From Apium graveolens (Eukaryota > Streptophyta > Magnoliopsida > Apiales > Apiaceae): a stretch of 64,000 nt of DNA. The notes under the pieces were generated by a model. The model was not told where the DNA came from, did no database searches, and was given only the letters and a program-made list of their open reading frames with translations. Made by a program: the position numbers and the translations under genes. The stretch lies in contig NC_133648.1 of NCBI RefSeq assembly GCF_009905375.1, forward strand, positions 308,094,565-308,158,564, written 5' to 3'. Position 1 is the first letter of the stretch, and every line of letters begins with the position of its first letter. This document shows positions 1-11,300 of the stretch, piece after piece.

Positions 1-1030
1 GGGGAGAATGATCATTCTTTTTAGTATGGAGACGACAAGTGTTAGAAATAATGGAACGGTGAAATGTTTGTTGTTTGTGTCTTCTGTTTGACACTGGATA
101 TGTAATTTTAGTTTATGAATATGTGATTGTTGTACGAAATTGTAAGTTGGAGTGTATGGATATGTCTCTGTCAAGTCCATGCTTGTTTATTTTCTCTGGT
201 AAAACTTAATACAAGGCCTTTGCCATTTCTCTGGTGGAAGGATTTGAATTATGAAATGAGTAAACAAGTGTGCTTTTGTTGTTTGTGTATACGACCATGC
301 TGCAACCACTATGTTAGGTACGTTTTAACCGTACATAACATATTAAACACCTGATTAAAAGAAGATTGCATTCGCTGTCCAGGACTCCAGCATGAGGTCA
401 AGAAAAGGACCTTTGGAGTTGTTATTAGTTGTGGCTAACCAAAGCAGGGGAGAAGAAGCCGGGGTGCCAACTTCGGATTTTAGGTCGTCTTCATATTTGT
501 AAATCGGTCATTTCGAGTTGAGCGGGTTGAGTTCGAGTCATTTTCGAGTTTTTTCTCGATAAATTAAATTACGAATCTAGTTGGATTCAGATCGTATTTG
601 ATATTGCCGCATCCAGAGAAGTGCACAGTATTAAGCAATTTTGTAGGTACTGATTTGTAATTTCAATTTACAAATGTCTACCTAAAATATTATATTTTTA
701 ACGATTATGAATAGCAAAGCTAGGTTGTAGGTACTAATTCAACTTCTTGAAATTACAATGTGGTAATTAAAAATTATTTTATATGAATTACAACAAGTTC
801 GTATTTTATTTATTCGAGCTACATAATAATAATAATAATTAAAAAAAGAGAGAGAAATACATAACTTAAACGGAACTGGCATAAAATTAAAAATATGTAT
901 TATGTAAAAAAAAATAGGTAAAAAGACTAGCATTCAAATTCTAATTCTATCCAGTCTCCTAGTGTGCAAAAAAACTTTGAGAACTGACTACCTAGTTAAG
1001 TAAAAAAATGTCCAAACATTTTATTAAATG
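1..1030. other. Upstream intergenic DNA, no gene recognised
   Basis: AT-rich sequence with only short random reading frames. The first few hundred bases could be the 3' flank of a gene left of the window, but no coding similarity is visible. The part near 1000 lies upstream of the RPC4 gene and may contain its promoter; I see no clear TATA box or other element that I can defend. Confidence 0.5.
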
Positions 1031-1105
1031 TATTTGTAGCGCAATGGTAATCATAAAATTTCCAACAACCACGACCCAGGTTCGAATCTCCTCAACTCTT
1101 TCTTT
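1031..1105 (+). repeat. tRNA-like SINE-type element upstream of RPC4
   Basis: A tRNA-like A box (TAGCGCAATGG, about 1037) is followed about 40 bases later by a B box (GGTTCGAATCTC, about 1080) and then T-rich DNA. This spacing and order are those of an internal RNA polymerase III promoter. The sequence does not fold into a complete tRNA by eye, so a SINE head or a decayed tRNA copy is more likely than a working tRNA gene. It ends less than 100 bases before the RPC4 start codon. Confidence 0.4.
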
Positions 1106-1181
1106 TTTCTTCCTCTTTCTTTTTGAAACCTAACCCTAGCTATATCGTTACAGATCGGAGATCTATTGCCGGAATTCGGTC

Positions 1182-4100
1182 ATGGACAACGACGGTAGTC
1201 CTTCAAAACATAACGCAAGAAAGGTCTGAGATTAACACTGCTAATTACTTATCATTTTTTTTTAATTTTTTTTTTCTTCAATTTTACTTATTGAATTCTT
1301 AATTATACTAATTACATCACTAATTGATATGAAATTGATGTGTTTTGCAGGTCAGATTTGCTCCCAAAGGACCTCCTCGTCGAAAGCTCGCTGTTGCCCC
1401 TAAAACGTCTCTCTCTCTCTCTCTCTCTCTCTCTCCCCCCTTTTCATTTATGTATATATATGTGTGTATAGGCTTGTATAAATGTGTATTGTCAAATATC
1501 AATCACCTTCGTTGAGACTCGAACTCTCGACTTTATTTCGAACTCTCGATTTTTAGTTAGTTTAGTTAGCGAGACTAGAACCCTATGTATTCTGTGTGAC
1601 TGTGTGTGTTTGTTTTTGTTCTAATATCGATATATGTTAATACATGATTTTACATTCCATTTAATATTAAATATATTGTATTTTATTTGCAGAGAGGAAG
1701 AGACTGATGAAAGGGATGAAGAAGCTGCAAAGGCACTCTTCCGTAGAGTCAATGTAATTTTTTTATTTTTTCACATTGAAAATTGTTTTCGATAAATTTA
1801 TGTAAAATTTTGTTATTGGTATGTTTTGAACCTGTGACCTGCTGCTCTTAATATGAGTTTTTGGTGGGCTTGCTGAACCAACTGTGCTAGGGGTTATTAT
1901 GTGGGTTGGTCAATTGCTTAGATTTAGTTTTATATGTTTGATGATAACAAGAGTTGGCCAAAGTATTAAAATTAACTAATTAAGTGTTTACCAAATGAGC
2001 TCACTCTTTTGTCTGTCAAGACCAAGTGAGTTCACTCTAATTGTTTACTTGTTCTGTTTAGCCTGGATTATGTATGCATGAGCCTGACATGGATTGAATC
2101 TAGTCGTAACTAAGCAGTAAGGAATGGCTGTAGGCTAATTACGTCGTTTAGAGTAGAGTAGTATAGGGATTGTATCTTTTAACATCATTGTAACTCAATC
2201 AATCATCTTAAGGTTTTACCTGACAAAAAAAATCATCTTATGTTTTCTGCTTTTACAGGAGCGACGTGGGAGACGAGAACCTAAGGTCGACAAGAAATGT
2301 AATTCCTTTTCAAATTAGTGCTTTTGATTGATTAGTGAAGCATAATATCGTGTAAACTTGTTATTTCTCCTAGTTGCAGTTTTGCTTTTGATTGATTAGT
2401 GAGTCATGATGCACATCGGTGAAGTATATTTTTATTCAGACCTGTAAAATTGTTTCTATAGATTTTTAGTTGCTGCAATAAACCAAACTGTGTCATGATG
2501 AGCTCTATATCTTTTTGATTGTAGAGCAAGTTTTAGAGCATTGAATTTACTTTCCTTGCTTGATTGTGTAAAATACTTCTTTTTGTGTGGCAATTATGCT
2601 ACTAATACATTGACTTGGGAATTCGTAACTCGTAAGGACTAGTGAAAATGTTAGGCGTGGTTCAGATGAATTTCTATCGACTTAGTTTCATGTTAGTTTT
2701 AGATGCTATTACAATTCTGGTAGTTCCTCAAACTTGGATTTACCTTGCAGCAACAGTGCATGTTGCTTTTGGTGGGAGCTCTGAAACTTCAACTTCTTTA
2801 ACCAAATGGGGAACGCCCAAGGAAGGAAGTGTTAGTAAAACCGAGGATCTGGTACTACAAGATCCTGTCCGAGGCATTAAGGAGATCAAAGTTTCTTCCC
2901 TTTCAAAATTTTCAACTTCTGTCACAGATGAAAGCAGAGGAGGTTCAATAGTCCATGTGGATACATCACACCAGAAGCTTGAAAAGGATTACATAGAGCC
3001 CTGGGTAACAACTGTTTGTAACATTTTCGTCTTCCTCCAAACTCACTTGCTGAGAATTTACTTTCTGTTTGATGTTTGGCAGGATTACAACCACTCATTT
3101 TATCCTGTCACTCTTCCCTTAAGGAGGCCCTACTCTGGGGATTCAGGTATGCTACCAGTGCATCTTTGTGATGCCTGTTTCTTTTCCTTTATCTGACGAA
3201 AATCTATTGTCATCAATTATACGAAACATTATAAAATTTTCTGGTAACAATCTTAAGGTCCATTGCTAGACTTGACCCAGAGTCTTGACTCTTGCTCTTG
3301 CATTAATAGTTTAGGGTCTTTTAAATAATGTTTGCACAGAGGTTCATGGTGTCATAGTTTTAGTACAGCCGCGTTACATTTTGTTGCAAATCTCCCACTA
3401 CCTTGAATGAAAAAAGGGACATTTGAAAGTATTGTTCAGTTGAATGATTTTACTGTGTACATCTAAAGCAATGATTGTCTACCAAGTAGCAACATCAATA
3501 TCTTATAACAAATTTGTGTGGCTTTCCATGCAATCACATTTACGAAGCCTTTTTCTTTTGCAAGAAATTCTAAATCAAGTTGAATTTGAGGACGGTGGAG
3601 CTACCAAGGAGTATGATGAAGATCTTACAAATTCTGCTGTGGAGCTTGGGTTGCTGGTCAGTAGCATAAATTCCCAAAATAAGCATATTTTTATTGTTGA
3701 ATACATACCATTACCATATACTTGTTATGTTTGTATCTCCTGCACTCAGTTTAGTAGACTGTTGATTTTCTCCTTTGTATGTCGGGCAGACTGAAAACAA
3801 GGATGCACAGATGTTATTTTTCCAACTTCCTCCTAATCTGCCACTAGTCAGGAGTCGGGCTGGTGCAGATGCTGCAATTGACAACCCAAAGATGTCTAAG
3901 AGTGAAAGTACTTTGCACATCGGAAGGGAGCAAGAAATTGCTAGAAGCTCAACACCAGTAAGAGGAACAGATGCTTTATTTAAAGCAAAGGGAAAAGAGA
4001 AAGTTGAACAAGGGGCTACTAATATTTCACATGGTGTTTCACCTGCTTCAAGGGGGGTGGATATTGTTGGAAAGTCCATGCTTTCAAGGAAGAAAAATGA

Positions 4101-4503
4101 ACATTTAGAAGACTTACCAGCAGGATATATGGGGAAAATGCTAGTTTACAAGAGTGGAGCAGTTAAACTAAAGCTGGGAGACATCTTATATGATGTGAGT
4201 AAAATGTTATCTAATTATTGATTGCATTTTCAATTTCATTAAGATATGCCTTCAATTCAAAATACTACAGTACATATGTTTTTAGAGGTAATGGAAGAGT
4301 AAAAGTTATTTTTGGAATGATGTTTGTAATGAAGCATTATAAATTTTGTGCAGGTGTCTGCTGGTTCCAGTTGCCTATTTGCTCAAGATGTTGCAGCTAT
4401 CAATACAGTTGATAAAGAATGTTGCTTTCTTGGCGAGATTGGAAAGCGAGCTATTGTAACACCTGACCAATCCCTGTACGACAATGTGATTGACTTGACA
4501 TAA
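1182..4503 (+). CDS. RPC4: DNA-directed RNA polymerase III subunit RPC4, nine exons
   Basis: RPC4 (POLR3D type) is a nuclear subunit of RNA polymerase III, which makes tRNA and 5S rRNA; with RPC5 it works in termination and reinitiation. Exons inferred from GT/AG sites and frame: 1182-1223, 1351-1406, 1693-1753, 2259-2298, 2751-3004, 3083-3146, 3565-3656, 3790-4194, 4354-4503. They total 1164 nt, or 387 residues plus TAA, with every junction in phase. The N-terminus has the basic motif VRFAPKGPPRR typical of plant RPC4, then an acidic EEETDERDEEAAKALFRRVN stretch. The C-terminal exons carry the conserved end of the family: AGYMGKMLVYKSG, VKLKLGDILYDV, CCFLGEIGKRAIVTPD. The middle is charged and low in complexity, as usual for the family. 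Exon 2 ends at a donor formed at the edge of a CT microsatellite. The gene converges on the MIP gene downstream. Identity is confident; the exact first and fourth exon edges are inferred. Confidence 0.9.
1408..1435. repeat. (CT)n microsatellite at the RPC4 exon 2 donor
   Basis: About 14 CT units followed by a run of C. The repeat starts at the intron 2 donor dinucleotide, so the intron begins GTCTCTCT rather than with a plant consensus donor such as GTAAG or GTATG. Confidence 0.9.
1820..1895 (-). repeat. tRNA-like SINE-type element, antisense in RPC4 intron 3
   Basis: On the minus strand an A box (TAGCACAGTTGG followed by TTCAG) and a B box (CACAGGTTCAAAAC) lie about 40 bases apart, the layout of a tRNA-derived SINE head. 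The element sits inside the 505-base intron 3 of RPC4, antisense to the gene. A tail and target duplication were not identified. Confidence 0.5.
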
Positions 4504-4664
4504 GGCTACCAATTTTAAGTTTACTATGAATTGTTACTAGGTTAATGGTGTATATTCAGGGTAACATTTTCATTAAACCTGTAGTATGTAGGAAAATCTA
4601 TGAAACGCTGACTGAGGAACTCTTACCTCTGCTCCTAATTTTATATTTTTGATGCAGCGCCTTC

Positions 4665-4841
4665 TTTGTATAAAAGATTTAGTAAAGCTGAGGCTGAGAC
4701 TTGCTATGCCTACATGTATTTTTTGTATAAAAGATTTAGTTAAGCTGAGGCTGAGACTTTCTATGCCTACATGTATCTTTTGTATAAAAGATTTAGTTAA
4801 GCTGAGACTGAGACTGAGACTTGCGACGCCTACATGGCAAT
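4665..4841. repeat. 57-bp minisatellite, three units
   Basis: Three head-to-tail units start at about 4665, 4722 and 4779, each opening TTTGTATAAAAGATTTAGT. The period is exactly 57 bases. The third unit has one extra GAGACT hexamer. Because 57 is a multiple of three, one frame stays open across it and encodes a repeated 19-residue peptide, but the array lies past the RPC4 stop and is probably 3' UTR or intergenic. Confidence 0.9.
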
Positions 4842-5387
4842 TCGACTTTCAGAACTGTTGTCCTGCACGTTTACCTCATAAATCACACCGCTGTTTTGTT
4901 GGGTATTATTTCCGTTTTTCATTATTACTATGTTACCATTTTTTTTTCTGGTATTCCGATGTTACCATTATGATTGAAACTTGTTAAGTAAATTAAATTT
5001 TCATTGGTGACGAAATACAGAGTGCATTTACCTGAACAACTATTGCTTGATAAAATATCAAGGGAGGAAAAAAAATCACAAGGTATAAACTTGGCTCTTC
5101 CTGATGACAGCATATGCAATGACCTGGACTCAAACTTTAGCGAATGAAAGAACAGAGCAGGTTCGTTTGATTTTCCCTTCATATTTTTGGGGCTCCTCTT
5201 GAGCAGAAATCCTCGAAAGATAGTAACGTGCAACTTCATGAAAAAACATTTTCCTTTTATCACTTTAGAATTACATTTTCAGTTCCAAAAAGAATATTTG
5301 TTCAAAATCTTGAATATCTTCCTATAACTTTATTTTTTGAGTTTTGATACAAAGAGAGACTACGTACTTGTGTTGCTTTAAAAGTTG

Positions 5388-8300
5388 CTATAGCTGGCTC
5401 TTGCTTAGATCCCTAGTCAACAGTCCCAGTTCACCATAGAGACTACTTACATCAGGAACAATACCTCCATCAAGTTTTGTCAGAATTCCATCACCTACAA
5501 GATCATTCAACAAATCTGATGGGTCTTTGGCACCACCATGTTGCAATAATCCCATTCTAATAGCAGACCCAGTGGCTCGTGATAGTGGATCATCCTTGCA
5601 TATCTTTTGCCATATGGTTGCAGCAAAGCACTTGGCGTATAAGTAGGTGTAATAACCTGATATTTTAAGACCATATATAGTATACATTAAATAAGAATCA
5701 GAAATTTCATTTTAGTTATTGGAATTTAAGGGCAAATAACAGATCATGTGCCGTTTAACAAACCAATTCAGAAGTTTAAAGGTTCAGTCTCGAAAAAAGA
5801 CTAGAAATGACATTGTGTTTACTACTTTAAAGACGATAGATTTAAAGTTCGATTTCTCACTGCTACAAAAATTAAAATCATATTTCTTTATTATCAAAAA
5901 AGAACAGACCATAAAATCATGATTTTTCAGCAACACTCGTAATACTCAAGATTCTCATTTCTTCTTCTTGATCAGATACTTGGCTATCATGTCAAACATT
6001 TACAGCGAACCTCTAATAGCATAAATTATACAAAGAAGATTGAAGATTCATTTAACTGTAAGATCAAAAATCAAAGTTAAAGATTACCTGCCCCATAATT
6101 TAATAGGTGGGTAAATCGGGTGTGCCAATGCGTACCCTCCATATGCTTCCAGCTTGTATGTTGCATCTTTAAATCCCTAAATAAAGTGACTGTATCCTTT
6201 GGTACAGAAGATTCTTCCCCAAAAAGTTTTTGGTCAACCATTGCATATAAAATCTGGTAAAATAACAAACAAAACCAATGTCAAAATATTCTTTTTTTTT
6301 TAAAAAATGTGAAAAAATAAAAATAAATAAATCATGGTAATCTTATTATCCAAACTGACCTGGCGTTGCAACTCCGTTGCAGCAAACATTTTTTTGGCTC
6401 GCTGCAGTGCTTCCACCAAATTTTCAGGAATCGGTTCACCAGTTGAATAGTGTTTTGAGAAGGTCCTCAACACTCTGTAATCCCAAGCATAGTACCTACA
6501 TAAAAAGGCAAAATATGTTCTTTCGGGTAAGTGGGAGACACTACTACCTGCATACAGCCTAAATAGATAATTAGATCTAGCCAATTTGCAACAAGAAATC
6601 ATAGCAACAGATCAAATTAATTTTTTAACACATACGAAATGATAATGTTTATGTAGAAAATTAACATTTGAGAAAAAGTTTGCACTTATGTTGTAGAATG
6701 CCACATACTCAAATAAATTCGAAGGTGTTTCAGCAAGATCAAACGCTATTCTGGTGCCTGAAAAATGTTGATAATCCTGCAACAGCAAGTTAATAAGATA
6801 TAAGATGGAAGTCAACATACACAAATTAAATATAATGATATTAACAGTTTACCGTTCTTGAAAGCAAAGAATGTAGAGCATGTCCAAATTCATGAAATAG
6901 GGTTTCTACTTCCGAGTGGCTTAGCCTTACTGTCGATGAATAACGTGATTCTGAAAAATTGCATACAAGGGCTACAACCTACTCAACAGTATTGAGAAAA
7001 GCTAAGTGTTATCAATGAAACATTTTATCAACATATAGATGTCAACATCCATACAAAACTGAAAGTCTCTGAGGAATAAACATCATGAACGAATAATTAA
7101 GTACTAAAATTATACATGACTCATGAAATAGAAAACATGCAAGCAACTATGGTGAGGAAAGGAGGAAACTCTGCTTGATAATTAAATACATATAATAAAT
7201 GATGTATAAACTATGCATTCATATAACGAGGAGGATTGGTTGCATGTCACATTATTTGGTAGAATGACTTGGTTGGTATGTGAACTTGTCATTTTTTGTC
7301 AATTGAGTGTGTGAATGTACAAAATGATCAATTGAGTATTGTAATTTGTTAAATAACTACAAACCAGTGTTACTGGTTTGTTTAATTTTGGTGTGTAATA
7401 TATTTTATTATAATAATAAATTTTGAAAAATTGTGCCAAATAGATAGATAAATTATATAAGAAAAATAAGAAATTTAACCAGATGAAGCGGATGCAATTT
7501 TCAAAAAATTCCATCCACTCAATCGATTATTTTATAAGATCGCGCACCCAATTGACAAAGTGGGACAAGTTTGTACACCAAATAAGTCAATTTACCCACA
7601 TTATTTAGCCATTTCGGAGAAAATATATATAAACATAAGATTTATAATGATATTCTTTTGTTTGTAGAAAATTTTATCTGGTGTTAAAATAATTATAATT
7701 ATAAACGTCAAGCATTTTCATTGTTTACCATGTTCTGCATATAGCCAGAATCATCTTTAATATATAATTAATGCTACAAATAAGGATTGAACAAACCAAA
7801 TTTAAACAATTTTTACATACTGGAAGTTGATAGTCTGAATCTGAGATCCTGCGACCCCCTTTTATTGCATAATGTGCGCAGCCAGGATACTTGCCCTTCC
7901 TAGAAGTCAGATCAAGGTACAAGTACCCTAAGTCACCCTGTATGAAGATTACATAATACGAACTTAAAAGTAGTTTCCTCTGTAGATAGCAACTTTACAG
8001 CGGATCAGACAATATATCATATATTAGAGTTTGCCCATTGGTAGGGTGGTAAATGAGTAGATACACTCTTGAGCAGCTCGATAAAAGTTTGTCTCATTTA
8101 TATATGAGCTAAGCTATCCTGTCCTATATGAACTTACATCCAACTCTATATTCTGGACATCAACTGGAGCTTGGGCCCGTCATATGAGACAAGTCAGACC
8201 AGATCTGGATGAAGATGTCACACATTAAGAGGCCTATCAAGCAAGGCCTCACTAATTGAAGAATTTAATTATCATACAGAAGATGACTTCCATTGTGCTT

Positions 8301-11300
8301 AGTAAAGGATACATAGTACGATATAGTTTAACAAAAATTAGTTAATCCTCATTCGTACCTCATCTGGATGATGTAGAGACATTTTCAGCACATCTGGATG
8401 CCATGTTTCGCTATCTGCTAAAGGAATACTACGAAATGTCATACCAAATAATGACTCAGTTAACACTTTTAGGCCCTCAATACATTGTGACAAAGGGAAG
8501 TATGAAGATACAACCTGCATCAATCCAAAGAGATCAAAATAGCATAAAAGGTGAACTAAAAAAATTATGTCAGAAGATTTCATAAAAGAGGAAACTTACA
8601 GAGAAGTCCAACTCAGAAACAGAAGACTTCATCAGTCCTGTCAGGTATGTCTCATCCCATGGCTCTAGATCTCCACATCCTTGACCGTATTTTTCTTTTT
8701 TGAAATTCCAAATTGCCTTGAACTCCTGAGAAAATATGTAGGTACATTTTAGTCTAAACAATGTGAGGATTTTGAAGGCGGGGATAAAGAGATAGAGAGA
8801 GCGTGACTTTTTGTCATAGTGTAGAAAATCATACCTCGTCAGCCATGGGCCTCACCAATTTGCTCATCTTAAGCAGAAAACTATAAACAACATCAGGGCT
8901 TGAAGACAAATTCAACTGCATGCAATATTCTGCATACGACTTGTAGCCGACAATCTGCACAATCCCATTACTTGGCATCATTATTCAACTGACACATCGG
9001 CTTATATACACAATTGAAAAGACTGGTATTATGTATATGGGACAGCACTTGCATTTAATGTATTTACATTCATTACCTTCCTTTGAAGAAGGCTACGCAG
9101 CTAAGGCTGCCGTTAACCTAATGAGCTGACATGGTTTCTTCAACTTTAATGCACCTTAATATTTGTGTATACATAAATGTACATATATGAAACGTCTTCA
9201 TATATATCACCTTTACTCTAAAGAAGGATAAGTAACTCGGCTGCCATTTACTTAATTAGTTAAATGATTCTTTCAAGTTAATTTTCATAAAATTCAAATT
9301 TATATTTCTAAACAACAGTCTTCATACACGATCTTAAAAAATTATAATCTAAAACCCTAGTAATTGTTGTTTAACCAACATGATCTGTAAAACAACATAG
9401 ACTTATTCTTGGAATCCATACATGGTGTTTACATCATATTATTAATGTTTTATAATTGTTTTATACCAGTAACAAAGGTGTTTCTGCACGAAGGACCATA
9501 GAGACAAACCAGATTCTGCAGAGGATTGGCAGGCAATAGCATAAATACACTTTGCTCTGCCTGAGAACCGTAGAGGTAAAATATGTATCCAAACAAATTG
9601 AATCATCTATCAATACAGAAATAATATCTACACGCATGTAACTACCAAACAAAATTGTAAGAGTATAATCTGACTATTAATATACTTGATATTACCGACC
9701 TGAGCAAGTTCATGACGGGCAGCTATGAGCTTATCGAGAACAGCAAGGTTTGCACGTGGGGCAGAATTTCCTCGGGCATATGCCATCTTCCTAACCTGTA
9801 AAATACCAGAAAAGAAATAAAAATCAAAGCAAAAAAGGCAGTATCAGAATACTCTGAAATCCACCAGACTGCCCGCATCTAAATTGTAGTGCTGTTCATT
9901 TACTAAGCATATGAATGGGGGGGGGGATTTCACATTTTAGGCAAAAAGAGAGAGGGAAGAGTGAAGTAATCTAGACAGTTGACATGTATAACCACTAAAA
10001 ATGTCATTTGAGAAGCAACTAACAAGAACAACCTTATCATCTGGTACATGCTGCAGAATTGTGTGCAGAGTACTCTCCTCAGTAACTATCCGAAATTCCT
10101 TCTCTCTGTTTTTACTGATGGAACCCAATGATCTGTATCTTTTGATTGGTTTCATTAGATGGTGCAAACGTTTTGGTATAACTGATGCTGGAACGTCCAC
10201 ATGACCTGGATCTTTGTCTATATTTTCACCAAACCTGAAAAAACACACATATAGAAATATAGGTATAAAAGTCACACAACTGACATACGTTATCGTCTCT
10301 GTAAAAGTAAAAATAAATGAAACATGTCAGTATGTAAATGTCCTATTGGACATAGATTTAGTCAAAACTTGACCAAACTTGACTGCAATTTTTATAATTA
10401 CTGATTCATAGTTTTGTAGATGATTGTATATGTAATATAGTTTCATATTTATATTATCTTATACTTCCTCCGTCCCACATATTTTGTCACTTTGACCAAA
10501 TTTTGGTCAAATTGACTAATTTTGATTAAAATTATTTATATCATATGATAATTATAAAATCTTAAAAAACTACTATCATAAAATATACTTAGTATAATAT
10601 AAGATTTGATTTAAAACTTTATAAAAATATGAAAAGTAAAACTATTATTTGAGGTCAATTTTTTTTCAATTTGACCATAAAAGTCAAATTATGACAAAAT
10701 AAGTGGGACGGAGGGAGTATATTTTTTTAAAGGTTAAAGTTTGATCAATTTGACCGAATCTTTGCCCAAAGAAACATTTAAATTGAAACAAAGGGAGTAC
10801 TAATTAACATGTTTATAAATTGATGATACGGGCATGCAAATATATCCAAAATGGAAATGATAAGAGGAACATAGAAATTGGCTCAGAAAACATAAATGAT
10901 CAATGAATAGACTGAAAGGCTGGAACTGATGGGTAAATGAGAAATCTTTCGATAAAATTTTAAAAGAAATAATTATTACTCGTTCAGGCTTAATAACAAC
11001 TGTTAATAGTTGAACGCAAATTTAAAAAGTCAGTGAAAAGACCGAAGGTCATGATCTGTAATGTAACGGAGAACTCTCAAGTTAAGAGGAAGCTTTTGTA
11101 AAAGGGATAAAAAAGGGAAAAATGCTGCAATAAAATTTTTTGCGTGCACTATCTACTGTTTTAATGCTGTGGGACATCCTGTAATAAGCATTCACTACCG
11201 AAGAGGTAAATTAATAAAATAAGAGGAAAAGTAAATATTGTATAAAGTATGAAACTTTCGCCATCCCCCAATGTAGTGAAACAGAAACGGAAATTACTTA

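Noticed and set aside
1031..1105. Functional tRNA gene
   Set aside because: Internal promoter boxes are present but no complete cloverleaf or acceptor stem can be drawn.
4649..4987. 112-residue open frame over the minisatellite
   Set aside because: The repeated peptide follows from a 57-base period divisible by three; it has no start context, no family match and lies after the RPC4 stop.
9461..9652. Open frame within a MIP intron that might be an extra exon
   Set aside because: The flanking exons join directly as ARHELAQ-IVGYKSYAE, the conserved M3 family order, so nothing is missing there.
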